A stretch of DNA of 41,920 nucleotides, from the NCBI GenBank assembly GCA_023229065.1, contig JALNZZ010000005.1:1-41920 (forward strand), given 5' to 3'. Below the pieces are notes generated by a model that did no database searches, was not told the DNA's origin, and saw nothing but the letters and a program-made list of their open reading frames with translations. Shown here in pieces: positions 6,713-15,261 of the stretch. The DNA is from Porticoccaceae bacterium (GTDB lineage: Bacteria > Pseudomonadota > Gammaproteobacteria > Pseudomonadales > Porticoccaceae). How positions within the stretch are numbered: the stretch's first letter is position 1; every line of letters starts with the position of its first letter. Made by a program: the position numbers and the translations under genes.

Positions 6713-6805
6713 GTCATCCCGACCAACGTAGTTTATGTCATCCCGACCAACGGGAGGGATCTTTACCACCGAGCTATCAGATCTCTCCCGTTGGTCGAGA
6801 TGACA
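6713..6805. repeat. REP/MITE-like palindromic repeat plus partial copy
   Basis: A full element spans 6736-6805. The left arm begins TGTCATCCCGACCAACGGG and the right arm ends CCCGTTGGTCGAGATGACA, so about 27 bp at each end are complementary around a short centre with CCACCGAGC. A partial left arm, GTCATCCCGACCAACG, precedes it at 6713-6728. Related copies occur at 28528-28685. No coding sequence is present; the 300-bp space between deaD and the YaiI-like gene consists of this element, the tandem repeats above and promoter-like sequence. Confidence 0.88.
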
Positions 6806-6853
6806 GAAATGGAAGTCGAGATAACAAGAAACAGCGGATTTCTCCCGCCAGTT

Positions 6854-7339
6854 TCAGCTGGGTAGCCGCGCGAGCCAGCGATCCAAGCTGTTGGCGAAGG
6901 CCTGGACATCCCGGGGGCCGAGCGGCAGGGGCCCGCCGGTCTGGATACCGCTGGAGCGCATCTCTTCCATGAAGTTGCGCATTGTCAGGCGCTGACGAAT
7001 GGTGTCGCGGGTGTAGCGCTCGCCGCGAGGGTTGATCGCTTCGCCACCTTTTTCGAGCACTTCGGCGGCGAGGGGAATATCGGCAGTGATCACCAGGTCG
7101 CCGGGTTGCAGGTGGGCGACGATATGATTGTCTGCCACATCAAAGCCCTGTTGTACCTGAACTGCCTTTACCAGGGTGCCGGGCGGTGTCGACAGAGGCT
7201 GATTGGCGACCAGAGTGACGGCAATCTGGCGTCGCTGGGCGGCGCGAAACAGTATCTCCTTGATATTGCGCGGGCAGGCGTCGGCATCCACCCAGATTTG
7301 GGGAGAGGGGTGGCCGTTGTCAGTACTTGTATGAGTCAT
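6854..7339 (-). CDS. YaiI/YqxD family protein (UPF0178, DUF188)
   Basis: The 161-residue protein belongs to the conserved YaiI/YqxD (UPF0178) family, whose fold is PIN-like and whose function is not established. Family motifs are visible: WVDADACP near residue 16, TADIPLA around residue 85, NPRGERYT near 103, and a C-terminal segment GPRDVQAFANSLDRWL. The acidic residues in the first two motifs would form a metal site if the protein is a nuclease. The ATG at 7339 fits the family length (about 150). The gene stands alone, divergent from fadD, with a palindromic repeat downstream. Confidence 0.9.
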   Translation of the reverse strand: MTHTSTDNGHPSPQIWVDADACPRNIKEILFRAAQRRQIAVTLVANQPLSTPPGTLVKAVQVQQGFDVADNHIVAHLQPGDLVITADIPLAAEVLEKGGEAINPRGERYTRDTIRQRLTMRNFMEEMRSSGIQTGGPLPLGPRDVQAFANSLDRWLARLPS

Positions 7340-7507
7340 GGTGTGTTCGGCGAATGGGCGACCAGGTATTGTAGCGGCGGAAGGGGTCTGAGCGGGAGAA
7401 GGGAGAGATAATGGGCTCCTTCTCGCTCTGTCGTTAATATATCTTGCCGGGTGATGCTAAAGTGGCGGTGTCACAAACAGTCGCAGTCCAGGAGGAACAT
7501 CTATCCC

Positions 7508-9124
7508 ATGATAAAAACGAACGCCAGCAAACAGGCTAACCTCAAGGACTTTTTCGCCGAGCGGGCAGCGACTTTTGCCGACAAGCCGGCCCTGACCTGT
7601 CTTGGTCACACCCTTAGCTACCGTGAGGTCGATCAGCACGCCAGTGAGCTTGCCGGCTTTCTGCAGAATACCTTGAGTTTACAGCCCGGTGATCGCATTG
7701 CTATCCAGCTGCCTAATTTGCTGCAGTATCCGGTAGCGGTGATGGCGGCGATGAAAGTGGGGCTAGTGGTCGTCAACACCAACCCGCTCTATACCCGCCG
7801 TGAGCTGGAGCATCAACTTTCCGATGCCGAGGTGCGCGCTGTGCTGGTGCTTGCCGATCTGGCCAGCAATGTAGCGGCAGTACAGCAGAGTACCGGCGTA
7901 GAGCATGTGGTGATCACGGAAGTGGCGGACCTGCATCCGCCGCTCAAGCGCACCCTGATTAACACCGCCCTGGGGATCAAGCGCCTGTTCAAGCGCATCG
8001 CCAAGCCCAACAATGTAACGTCTTTTCGCGATGCCCTGGCCCTGGGGCGCAAGGCGCCGTACCGAGCGGTGGACTGTCAGCCGGATGATCTCGCTGTATT
8101 GCAGTACACGGGGGGAACGACTGGTGTGGCCAAGGGCGCCATGCTCAGTCATCGCAACTTGCTCAGCAATGTGCAGCAAGTGGAGGATTCACTGGAAGAT
8201 GTTTTGAAGGCAGGCGAAGAGGTCCTGGTTGCCCCACTGCCGATCTATCATATTTTCGCTTTTATGCTGTGCATGATGCTGGGCGTAGGTATTGGTGCCC
8301 GGGTGGTAATGATTCCCGACCCGCGCAATATCAATGCCTTCGTCAAAGAGGTGAAAAACTTGCCATTCACGTTTATTGCAGGCCTCAATACCCTTTTCAA
8401 CGCTCTGTGCCGCCATCCGGGTTTTCGCGCTCTGGATTTTTCACATCTGCGTTTTACGGTGTCCGGTGGCATGGCGCTGACCCGCGACACCGCTGAAAAC
8501 TGGGAGAAAACCACCGGTTGCCGCATTGTCGAAGGCTATGGTTTGACGGAGGCGAGCCCGGTGGTGGCGCTCAACCCGGTCACTGATCCGCGCCTGGGTA
8601 CCGTTGGCAAGCTGTTGATGGGAACCGAAGCGCGCTTGCAGGACGGGCAGGGCAATCCGGTGCCCGTGGGCGAGGCCGGTGAGTTGTTGGTGCGCGGCCC
8701 GCAGGTGATGATGGGCTACTGGCGGCGCGAAGAGGATACCCGTGCAACCATCGACGCCGACGGCTGGCTGCATACTGGCGATGTGGCAAAGCTGGATAGG
8801 GATGGTTATCTCAGTATTGTCGATCGCATCAAGGATATGATCGTTGTGTCGGGCTTTAACGTCTATCCCAACGAGCTTGAGGACGAAATCTCCAAGCACC
8901 CGGATATCGTGGAGTGCGCGGCGGTCAGCGTTGAAGATCCGGATACGCTGGAGGCGGTGAAACTGTTCGTGGTAACCAGTAATCCCGCTTTGACCGTCGA
9001 CGAGGTACGTCAGTTTGCACGCCGCAACCTCGCGGCTTACAAAGTGCCCAAGTATGTCGAGTTCATTGATGAGCTGCCCAAGTCTAGCGTGGGCAAGGTA
9101 TTGCGCAAGGAGCTGCGCAAGTGA
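7508..9124 (+). CDS. Long-chain fatty acid-CoA ligase (FadD-type)
   Basis: A 538-residue AMP-forming acyl-CoA synthetase that would activate fatty acids with ATP and CoA. The ATP/AMP motif YTGGTTGVAKG is near residue 200 and the acyl-adenylate motif VEGYGLTEASP near 340. The fatty-acyl-CoA-synthetase signature (DGWLHTGDVAKLDRDGYLS ... SGFNVYPNE) starts near 418, and the adenylation lysine sits in SVGKVLRKEL close to the C terminus. Size and motifs fit FadD. I chose ATG 7508 because AGGAGG lies upstream (12 bases) and the family N terminus starts there; a start at 7451 would add 19 residues with no family likeness. Gammaproteobacteria often have several paralogues, so the exact chain-length preference is open. 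Confidence 0.9.
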   Translation: MIKTNASKQANLKDFFAERAATFADKPALTCLGHTLSYREVDQHASELAGFLQNTLSLQPGDRIAIQLPNLLQYPVAVMAAMKVGLVVVNTNPLYTRRELEHQLSDAEVRAVLVLADLASNVAAVQQSTGVEHVVITEVADLHPPLKRTLINTALGIKRLFKRIAKPNNVTSFRDALALGRKAPYRAVDCQPDDLAVLQYTGGTTGVAKGAMLSHRNLLSNVQQVEDSLEDVLKAGEEVLVAPLPIYHIFAFMLCMMLGVGIGARVVMIPDPRNINAFVKEVKNLPFTFIAGLNTLFNALCRHPGFRALDFSHLRFTVSGGMALTRDTAENWEKTTGCRIVEGYGLTEASPVVALNPVTDPRLGTVGKLLMGTEARLQDGQGNPVPVGEAGELLVRGPQVMMGYWRREEDTRATIDADGWLHTGDVAKLDRDGYLSIVDRIKDMIVVSGFNVYPNELEDEISKHPDIVECAAVSVEDPDTLEAVKLFVVTSNPALTVDEVRQFARRNLAAYKVPKYVEFIDELPKSSVGKVLRKELRK

Positions 9125-9153
9125 GCAGTGCGCGAGTTTATCTCCCGCACTGC
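9125..9153. terminator. Hairpin between fadD and copA
   Basis: GCAGTGCG (9125-9132) pairs perfectly with CGCACTGC (9146-9153). An inner GAG/CTC extends the stem around a TTTAT loop. It begins directly after the fadD stop codon and lies between convergent genes, so it may end transcription from either side. There is no long T-run. Confidence 0.55.
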
Positions 9154-9192
9154 TTGCAGTTCAGGCTTGTAGGTGCTGACAGCCATATGTGG

Positions 9193-11688
9193 TCATGTTG
9201 GCTGGGTGTCGCCCGTGAGGGGTGGCTGAAAGTGTCGCAAGCGCAGGGCGTTACCCAGCACGAAGACGCTGGATAGTGCCATGGCACCGGCGGCGAAGAT
9301 CGGCGACAACAGCAAACCGTAGGCCGGATAGAGCACACCCGCCGCCACTGGAATCAGCGCAGTGTTATAGGCAAAGGCCCAGAACAGGTTCTGGCGGATA
9401 TTGCCGATAGTGGCCTTCGACAGAGCGATGGCATTGGGTACCCCCTGAAGGTTGCCGGATACCAGCACCACATCGGCAGACTCCATCGCCACATCGGTAC
9501 CGGTGCCAATGGCCAGGCCGACGTCGGCTGCGGCCAGCGCCGGGGCATCATTGATACCGTCACCGACAAAGGCGAGCTGACCATGGCTCGCTTTCAGGCG
9601 CTGCACGGCGTCCACTTTGCCTTCCGGCAGGACTTCGGCTATCACCTCATCGATACCCAGGCGCGTCGCAATAGCACGGGCCGTGCGCTCGTTGTCGCCG
9701 GTGATCATGGCGACCTTCAGTCCCAGCTCATGCAGCGCGGCGATGGCAACCGGAGTGCTCGGCTTGATGGGATCAGCAACGGCGATGATGGCTGCCAGAC
9801 GGTCATCAATGGCGGCATAGAGCGGCGATTTGCCTTCGCTGCCCAAGCGCTCGGCGCTGGTGGCGAATATGCTCACATCCAGCCCCAGCGAGCGCATGTA
9901 GCGGTCTGCACCCACTTCCACTGCTCGCCCCGCAGCCACCGCGCGCACACCCATGCCAGTGATCGAGTCGAACTCGCTGAGTGTGGGCAGACTGATACCT
10001 TCCTGTTCGGCAGCAGTGACAATAGCGCGTGCGATGGGGTGTTCCGACCGCGACTCGACGGCGGCGACCAGAGCCAGTACCTGGTCGCGCTCAAAGCCGT
10101 CGGTGGTCTCCAGGTCTGTCAGGGCAGGGTGGCCCTCGGTCAGGGTGCCGGTTTTGTCCACCGCCACTACTTTGGCATCCTTGAGTAACTGCAGGGCTTC
10201 GCCTCTGCGAAACAGCACTCCCATCTCAGCGCCGCGCCCGGTACCCACCATGATGGAGGTCGGCGTCGCCAATCCCATGGCGCAGGGGCAAGCGATAATC
10301 AGCACGGAGACGGCGTTGACCAGCGCAAAGGTCAGTGCCGGGGCAGGTCCGAACAGAAGCCAGACACCAAAGGTCAGCAGCGCCGCCAGCATCACTGCGG
10401 GCACGAACCATAGGGTCACTTTATCAACGACTGCCTGGATCGGTAGCTTGGAGCCCTGGGCCTGTTCCACCAGCCGAATAATCTGCGCCAGCATGGTCTG
10501 CCCACCGACGGCGGTGGCCCGCAGGGTGAAAGCGCCGGTCTGGTTGACAGTGCCGCCCACCACGCCGCTGCCGGCAGTTTTCTCGACCGGAATGGGTTCA
10601 CCGGTGATCATTGATTCATCGACAAAGCTCTGACCTTCCAGGACGTCTCCGTCAACAGGAACGCGCTCGCCGGGGCGTACTTCCACCACATCATTCAGTA
10701 CCACTTCGCCGACGGGAATATCCACCCAGCGACCATCGCGAGAAACGTGGGCAACCCTGGCCTGGAGCCCGACCAGACGCTTGATGGCCTCCGAGGTGCG
10801 GCCTTTGGCCCGCGCTTCCAGATAGCGGCCGAGCAGGATCAGCGCCACGATGACGGCGGCGGCTTCGTAATAGACGTTGACGGTTCCCGTCGGCAACAGC
10901 CCTGGGGCAAAAGTGGCTACCAGTGAGTAGGCATAGGCGGCGGAGGTGCCGACCGCCACCAGTGAGTTCATGTCCGGTGCCAGACGCACAAGAGCAGGGA
11001 AGCCTTTCTGATAGAAGCGGCGGCCGGGAATGGCGAGCACCAGGGTGGTTAGCAGACATTGCAGATACCAGCTGTTCTGGATGCCGATAGTGTTGGCGAT
11101 CAGTTCGTGTACACCGGGCACCAGGTGCGAGCCCATTTCGAGAATAAATACAGGCAGTGCCAGCACCCCGGCCAGAGTCAGATCGCGCTTGAGCTGCGCG
11201 GCCTCGGCATCTTTCTTGAGAGCTGCCTCGTCGCTCTGAGTGACGGTATCGATTGACTGGGCTTCAAAGCCTGCCTTGCCGATGGCCGCGACCAGGCTGT
11301 CGACGCTGGCAATACCCCGCACGGTGGCCCGCTCAGTAGCCAGGTTGACCACCACCTCCGCGACGCCGGGAACACTTTTGAGCGCAGCTTCGACTCTGCC
11401 CACGCAGGAGCCGCAGGTCATTCCCTCAATGGCCAACTCGACTGATCCAGCGGCAACCTGATAGCCGGCCTTTTCGACAGCCTGAACCAGTGCCATGCGA
11501 TCAACCGGGCCCGCAGGCTGGATATTGGCCCGTTCGGTCGCCAGGTTGACCGATACACTGCCCACTCCTTCAACCTTGGCCAGGGCTGACTCGACCCGGC
11601 CAACGCAGCCTGCGCAGCTCATCCCTTCTATGGGGAGGCTGATGGGTTCTTGAACGGTCGAAGAGTGGTTTTTTACCGGTGCATTCAT
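9193..11688 (-). CDS. copA: Copper-exporting P1B-type ATPase CopA
   Basis: An 831-residue heavy-metal P-type ATPase that would pump Cu(I) out of the cytoplasm. It has two N-terminal metal-binding domains with GMSCAGC (C25/C28) and GMTCGSC (C92/C95), eight predicted membrane helices, the intramembrane CPC motif in ACPCAMGLATP, the phosphorylation motif DKTGTLTEG, the HP motif (SEHPIARAI) and GDGINDAPAL. The last helices carry FAYNTALIP and MALSS, the usual Cu(I) selectivity residues. ATG 11688 was chosen because the protein then begins just before the first metal-binding domain; the frame stays open upstream but overlaps the preceding gene. That gene ends 10 bp before and is probably cotranscribed. 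No CueR-like regulator gene is next to it. Confidence 0.95.
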   Translation of the reverse strand: MNAPVKNHSSTVQEPISLPIEGMSCAGCVGRVESALAKVEGVGSVSVNLATERANIQPAGPVDRMALVQAVEKAGYQVAAGSVELAIEGMTCGSCVGRVEAALKSVPGVAEVVVNLATERATVRGIASVDSLVAAIGKAGFEAQSIDTVTQSDEAALKKDAEAAQLKRDLTLAGVLALPVFILEMGSHLVPGVHELIANTIGIQNSWYLQCLLTTLVLAIPGRRFYQKGFPALVRLAPDMNSLVAVGTSAAYAYSLVATFAPGLLPTGTVNVYYEAAAVIVALILLGRYLEARAKGRTSEAIKRLVGLQARVAHVSRDGRWVDIPVGEVVLNDVVEVRPGERVPVDGDVLEGQSFVDESMITGEPIPVEKTAGSGVVGGTVNQTGAFTLRATAVGGQTMLAQIIRLVEQAQGSKLPIQAVVDKVTLWFVPAVMLAALLTFGVWLLFGPAPALTFALVNAVSVLIIACPCAMGLATPTSIMVGTGRGAEMGVLFRRGEALQLLKDAKVVAVDKTGTLTEGHPALTDLETTDGFERDQVLALVAAVESRSEHPIARAIVTAAEQEGISLPTLSEFDSITGMGVRAVAAGRAVEVGADRYMRSLGLDVSIFATSAERLGSEGKSPLYAAIDDRLAAIIAVADPIKPSTPVAIAALHELGLKVAMITGDNERTARAIATRLGIDEVIAEVLPEGKVDAVQRLKASHGQLAFVGDGINDAPALAAADVGLAIGTGTDVAMESADVVLVSGNLQGVPNAIALSKATIGNIRQNLFWAFAYNTALIPVAAGVLYPAYGLLLSPIFAAGAMALSSVFVLGNALRLRHFQPPLTGDTQPT

Positions 11689-11698
11689 GATTGGTTTC

Positions 11699-12658
11699 TC
11701 AGTCCCAGTCGCGGGTAAACACGGCGTCGAGTCGCAGTAGAATAGAGGCCGAGCCGCTGCGGCTGTCCTCGAATTCAGGGCGGCGCCAGTGGTAGGCGGG
11801 CTGCACTTCAGCGAACAGCCAGTGGCGGTAGATGTTCTGGCGGTAGCGTATTCCCACCCCGTAGCTCGACGTATAGTGGCTAGGTTTGGTTTCTCCGCCG
11901 GCAGCAAGAAAATAGCTGAGGGCGCGCTTTTCACTCAATCGTCTGTTGAAAGAAATACCGGTGCGCCACGAAACACCGGGCTCATCCTCATCCCAGTTCA
12001 CCCGGTTGTACCATTGTATGACTTTGTTCTCGCTGATAATTTTATCCAGCTCGAAACGGGTTCGAGAGGCGAACCCGTCGTCAGTGCGGTAAAGAATTTC
12101 CTCACTGAAACGGCCGATCAAGTCCGGTCGCAGGGGATATTCGTAGCGGTAGCGGCCCGATACCTTGGGGTGCAGTGAAGAGCGCAGTCCCACCTTGAAA
12201 TCAACCCGGTAGCGCTTGCGTTCCCGGGCGGTATATTGCAGGGCGATATCGTCGGGGGAGTCCTGGCGGTCGATCAACAGGCTATCGGTGCCGGTGCGCT
12301 CATCATCGTCGGAAAACAACAGCGCAAAACGTTTGTTGAGCTTGGGCAGGTGCACCTTGCCGCGTAGGCTAAGGCCACTGTCCCAGCCGTCCAGCTCATC
12401 CCACTCCTGCTCCATGCGCAGACGCAGGGTGGAGTAGGGTGCCTCCTCCTCGACACGGCTGACGCCAAAAAAATTGTCCATCCAGGAGGCAATGTTGTCG
12501 GCGTGGTGCACCACATAATCATGGCTGCTGTCGAGCCAGACGCCGTTGTTTTCTGGAGGGCTCTGTTGTGGCTCCTCGGCAACAGCAGCCTGGCAGAGCA
12601 TTATAAGCACAGGTCCTAGAGCCAGGCACTTGAGCACATGCACTTTCGTTCCCACCAT
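11699..12658 (-). CDS. Unrecognised probable outer-membrane protein upstream of copA
   Basis: I do not recognise a family for this 319-residue protein. A signal peptide is clear (hydrophobic stretch LALGPVLIMLCQAAVA, cleavage about AVA|EE near residue 29). The rest is polar with many Tyr, Arg and alternating strands (for example VSGRYRYEYPLRPDL, VGIRYRQNIYRHWLF) and ends in a short segment DAVFTRDWD. This suggests a beta-barrel or periplasmic beta-rich protein. There are no cysteine or His-Met copper motifs. ATG 12658 is preferred since GAGG lies 9 bases upstream; GTG codons at 12667 and 12664 are too close to it. Its stop is 10 bp before copA, so a link to metal handling is possible but only inferred from position. 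Confidence 0.8.
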   Translation of the reverse strand: MVGTKVHVLKCLALGPVLIMLCQAAVAEEPQQSPPENNGVWLDSSHDYVVHHADNIASWMDNFFGVSRVEEEAPYSTLRLRMEQEWDELDGWDSGLSLRGKVHLPKLNKRFALLFSDDDERTGTDSLLIDRQDSPDDIALQYTARERKRYRVDFKVGLRSSLHPKVSGRYRYEYPLRPDLIGRFSEEILYRTDDGFASRTRFELDKIISENKVIQWYNRVNWDEDEPGVSWRTGISFNRRLSEKRALSYFLAAGGETKPSHYTSSYGVGIRYRQNIYRHWLFAEVQPAYHWRRPEFEDSRSGSASILLRLDAVFTRDWD

Positions 12659-12719
12659 TGCCACCACCCTCTTTTATCATCGGCCTGTTTTCTTGTTGAT
12701 TGTAGCCCGGGTCGAGGTT

Positions 12720-13607
12720 TTATTGCTGTGGCGCCCCCTCCAGCAAGGCTACACGCAGTTCTTTCAGGTAATTTTTGATTCTGGCGCGGTTTTCCGGGCC
12801 GATGCGCAGCAGTTGCTTCTGTACGCTTGGCAGGGCTTCAAGGCTGGGGTCGGCAAACTGATAGAACACCGATTCCCGCTCCAGGGCAAAGGGACCGTTG
12901 TGATCCGGGGTGAGCAGCATGCGGTCGATAGCGGCGATGATGCGTTGGTCGAGACCGGCACCGCTGCGGCCAAGTTCACCGTAAGCCGTTTCCAGCAAGG
13001 GCCGCAGGGTGTGAAAACTGTTGGCCAGGGTTTGGGGCGGGATGCTGGTAACGGCATCGACGTAGGTGTCGTAGCGGGCGAAGTTACTTTCGTCCAGCCA
13101 GGCGATGTCTTGCTCCATCACAACCTTGAAAGGATCCTCGGGGGCCTGGGTAGGGAGCACCTTGCGGGCGATTTCCCCTTTGGCGAGGTTGTCGATCAGG
13201 GCAACGGCTTTGGGCAGCAGGCTGTCGCTTGTCAACCAGTTGGCAAGAATATCAGAGTCGCTGTGAGTGGCGAGCAGGTCGCGGGTAAAGTTGTCGCTGT
13301 CCTCAAGGGGAGGCAGGGGCTCTGGTGCCGCTGGTTGTTCCTCGTCCTCAAGTGCTGGCTGGGGTTCCGGCTCGCGCTCGGGAATGGAGGGCGCCGCGCT
13401 GATCAGGGGGTCCTCTTCTTCCACCGCTGGCGGCAGCGGGGCCGGGGCATCGGGAATGACCACCGGGGGCGGCTCAGGGTCGCCGGGCTTGGCAATAAAC
13501 CATACTGCTACGGCAGCGATGATCACAATGATGGCGATCAGCGGCCATCTGCCTTTTTTTTGATTGCGACCACCCAGGCGGTCTTCGCGTTCTGCTCTCA
13601 GGTTCAT
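12720..13607 (-). CDS. DUF3014 domain-containing membrane protein
   Basis: The 295-residue protein has a short basic cytoplasmic N terminus, one membrane helix (about 21-39, WPLIAIIVIIAAVAVWFIA), a Pro/Glu-rich linker (~42-105) and a C-terminal domain that I match to DUF3014 by its look: SDILANWL, the GEIARKVLP region and a helical end. The function is unknown; topology suggests a periplasmic domain anchored in the inner membrane. ATG 13607 is chosen because an upstream in-frame GTG at 13643 adds residues not expected before the basic start. The ribosome-binding site is weak. It precedes the outer-membrane protein gene by about 60 bp on the same strand. Confidence 0.8.
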   Translation of the reverse strand: MNLRAEREDRLGGRNQKKGRWPLIAIIVIIAAVAVWFIAKPGDPEPPPVVIPDAPAPLPPAVEEEDPLISAAPSIPEREPEPQPALEDEEQPAAPEPLPPLEDSDNFTRDLLATHSDSDILANWLTSDSLLPKAVALIDNLAKGEIARKVLPTQAPEDPFKVVMEQDIAWLDESNFARYDTYVDAVTSIPPQTLANSFHTLRPLLETAYGELGRSGAGLDQRIIAAIDRMLLTPDHNGPFALERESVFYQFADPSLEALPSVQKQLLRIGPENRARIKNYLKELRVALLEGAPQQ

Positions 13608-13696
13608 GGTCTTGGTTCTCGTCAAAACTTGATTGTGTTCCACCAGTATAGGGTATCAATCTCTGGGCGGAGCTCTAGGTGGCAGAGCTCCGCACA

Positions 13697-14440
13697 CTAT
13701 GGTTCGAGTGTGAAGGATTTAATGCTCATTTCATAGGTTGTCCCATCTTCGATCTGCATCAATTTGACGGGCAGGTAATTGAGCTCCGGGGCCAGCCATA
13801 ACACGGTTTCGCGGTCATCGCTCTCCCGGACCCGTTCGAGCTGAATGGTGCTGAGAGTGCCCAGAGGGGTATCCAGCTCGATGTCCTGTGCTGTCACCTC
13901 GTAGGTATAGTCCCGCAGCCGTCCCCGATGAATAACGGTATAGCTGAATTGGTGTGCGTCTTCGATCCCGTTGTGGGTTGCCAGATCTGCGGCCATGGCG
14001 ATCTGGTAGCTGAGGGGGCCGAGTTGGCCGGGATGGAAGTCGAGTTGTGTTTCTTCCCCCTTGCGGCGGGTGACGGAAGTGCCCGCTGCGCCATCAACGG
14101 TGATGGTTTCCTTGCGGGAGGTGCCGAGGATGGAGCGGTTATATACATAACTGACCGGGATCAGCAACCCTTGTTCATCGAGGTAAAAGTTCTCTTCCTC
14201 ATGAATGCGTCCGAGCAGGTTGCGCGCTTCAGTCACCAGAGAGAAACCGTCTTCCTCGGCCCGCAGGTAGCGGTGGGCTTCAATCGGCATGCGGTTATAG
14301 TGCGCCGTGTAAACCGCGTGGTAGGGCTGCAGTGCCGGGTGGTCGGCAGTCAGGGCGGCGGGCGGCTCTGGGGTGCTGTCGCCAGCGAGGGCAGAGGCGA
14401 AGAAGAGAGTGGTGAGCAAAAAAAGAAGTAAAGAGCGCAT
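13697..14440 (-). CDS. DUF3108 domain-containing periplasmic protein
   Basis: The 247-residue protein starts with a signal peptide (RSLLLFLLTTLFFASALA|G). It then shows the DUF3108 pattern: YHAVYTAHYNRMPIEAHR early, SYVYNRSILGTSRKETITVD in the middle and VLWLAPELNYLPVKLMQIED near the end. It is predicted to be periplasmic and beta-rich; the function is not established. AGGAG lies upstream of ATG 14440, and this start gives the signal peptide; the frame stays open to 14518 but without a leader-like start. The gene sits between purN and the DUF3014 gene on the same strand. A similar purMN-DUF3108 association exists in Pseudomonas relatives. Confidence 0.85.
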   Translation of the reverse strand: MRSLLLFLLTTLFFASALAGDSTPEPPAALTADHPALQPYHAVYTAHYNRMPIEAHRYLRAEEDGFSLVTEARNLLGRIHEEENFYLDEQGLLIPVSYVYNRSILGTSRKETITVDGAAGTSVTRRKGEETQLDFHPGQLGPLSYQIAMAADLATHNGIEDAHQFSYTVIHRGRLRDYTYEVTAQDIELDTPLGTLSTIQLERVRESDDRETVLWLAPELNYLPVKLMQIEDGTTYEMSIKSFTLEP

Positions 14441-14594
14441 GAATTCTCCTCTCTGACAGAATACAAGCTTGCCGGTGATCAGATAACCAGCGCGGTGGCG
14501 GCCAACTACTTGGATCATCGCCAGGCCTGATTGTTCAGTTGCGAGCCATACTCGCCTGAAGCGTCGAGCCGGGAGCAGTTCTGTCTGCAGTCAT

Positions 14595-15260
14595 TCAGCC
14601 TGCGACTCGCTGCAACTGGGCGTCGACAACTCCGGTTTCTGGAAGCTGTTGCCCGTCCAATACTGCCCCGCGCTCGTTCATGGTCAGTCGCCCGCTACAA
14701 AACAGCTGTACCGCGTAGGGGTAGAGGCGGTGCTCGATGGCCAGAACCCGGCTGGCGAGACTGGCTGCCGTGTCATCCGCAAGTATCGCTACGCGGCCCT
14801 GGACAATGGCCGGACCGCCATCCAGCTCCTCGGTGACAAAGTGTACCGTGGCGCCGGCTTCGCTGTCGCCCGCATCAATGGCCCGCTGATGGGTATCGAG
14901 GCCAGGGTACTTGGGCAGGAGCGAGGGATGGATGTTCATCAGACGACCGCGAAAGCGGCGCACAAAGCTGGCGGTGAGGATGCGCATAAAGCCAGCGAGG
15001 ATTACCAGGTCAGGCTGGTGGGCCTCAATCCGCTCGGCGAGAGCAGCGTCGAAGGTTTCCCGGTCGGCAAAGTCGCGATGATTGATCACTTCGGTGGCGA
15101 TGCCGGCCTTGGCGGCGATAGCGAGCCCGCCGGCATCTGGTCTGTTGCTGAATACCGCCACCACTCTACCGTCGAGCTCCCCGGCTGCAGAGGCTCGGAT
15201 CAGGGCTTCCATATTGCTGCCGGTGCCGGAAATCAGAATCACCAGGCGCGGGGTAGCCAT
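14595..15260 (-). CDS. purN: Phosphoribosylglycinamide formyltransferase PurN
   Basis: A 221-residue formyltransferase that uses 10-formyl-tetrahydrofolate to convert GAR into FGAR in purine synthesis. It shows the N-terminal nucleotide motif SGTGSNMEAL and the central catalytic region MNIHPSLLPKYPGLDTH, with the conserved Asn and His. The final catalytic aspartate lies in VTEELDGGPAI. ATG 15260 lies one base after the purM stop codon (TGA-T-ATG), so translation is likely coupled to purM. A longer in-frame reading into purM is not credible. Length and motifs fit the family (about 212 in E. coli). Confidence 0.96.
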   Translation of the reverse strand: MATPRLVILISGTGSNMEALIRASAAGELDGRVVAVFSNRPDAGGLAIAAKAGIATEVINHRDFADRETFDAALAERIEAHQPDLVILAGFMRILTASFVRRFRGRLMNIHPSLLPKYPGLDTHQRAIDAGDSEAGATVHFVTEELDGGPAIVQGRVAILADDTAASLASRVLAIEHRLYPYAVQLFCSGRLTMNERGAVLDGQQLPETGVVDAQLQRVAG

Positions 15261-15261
15261 A

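Noticed and set aside
9125..9192. Small RNA gene between fadD and copA
   Set aside because: Only a hairpin is visible; there is no promoter and the space is short, so a terminator is the simpler reading.
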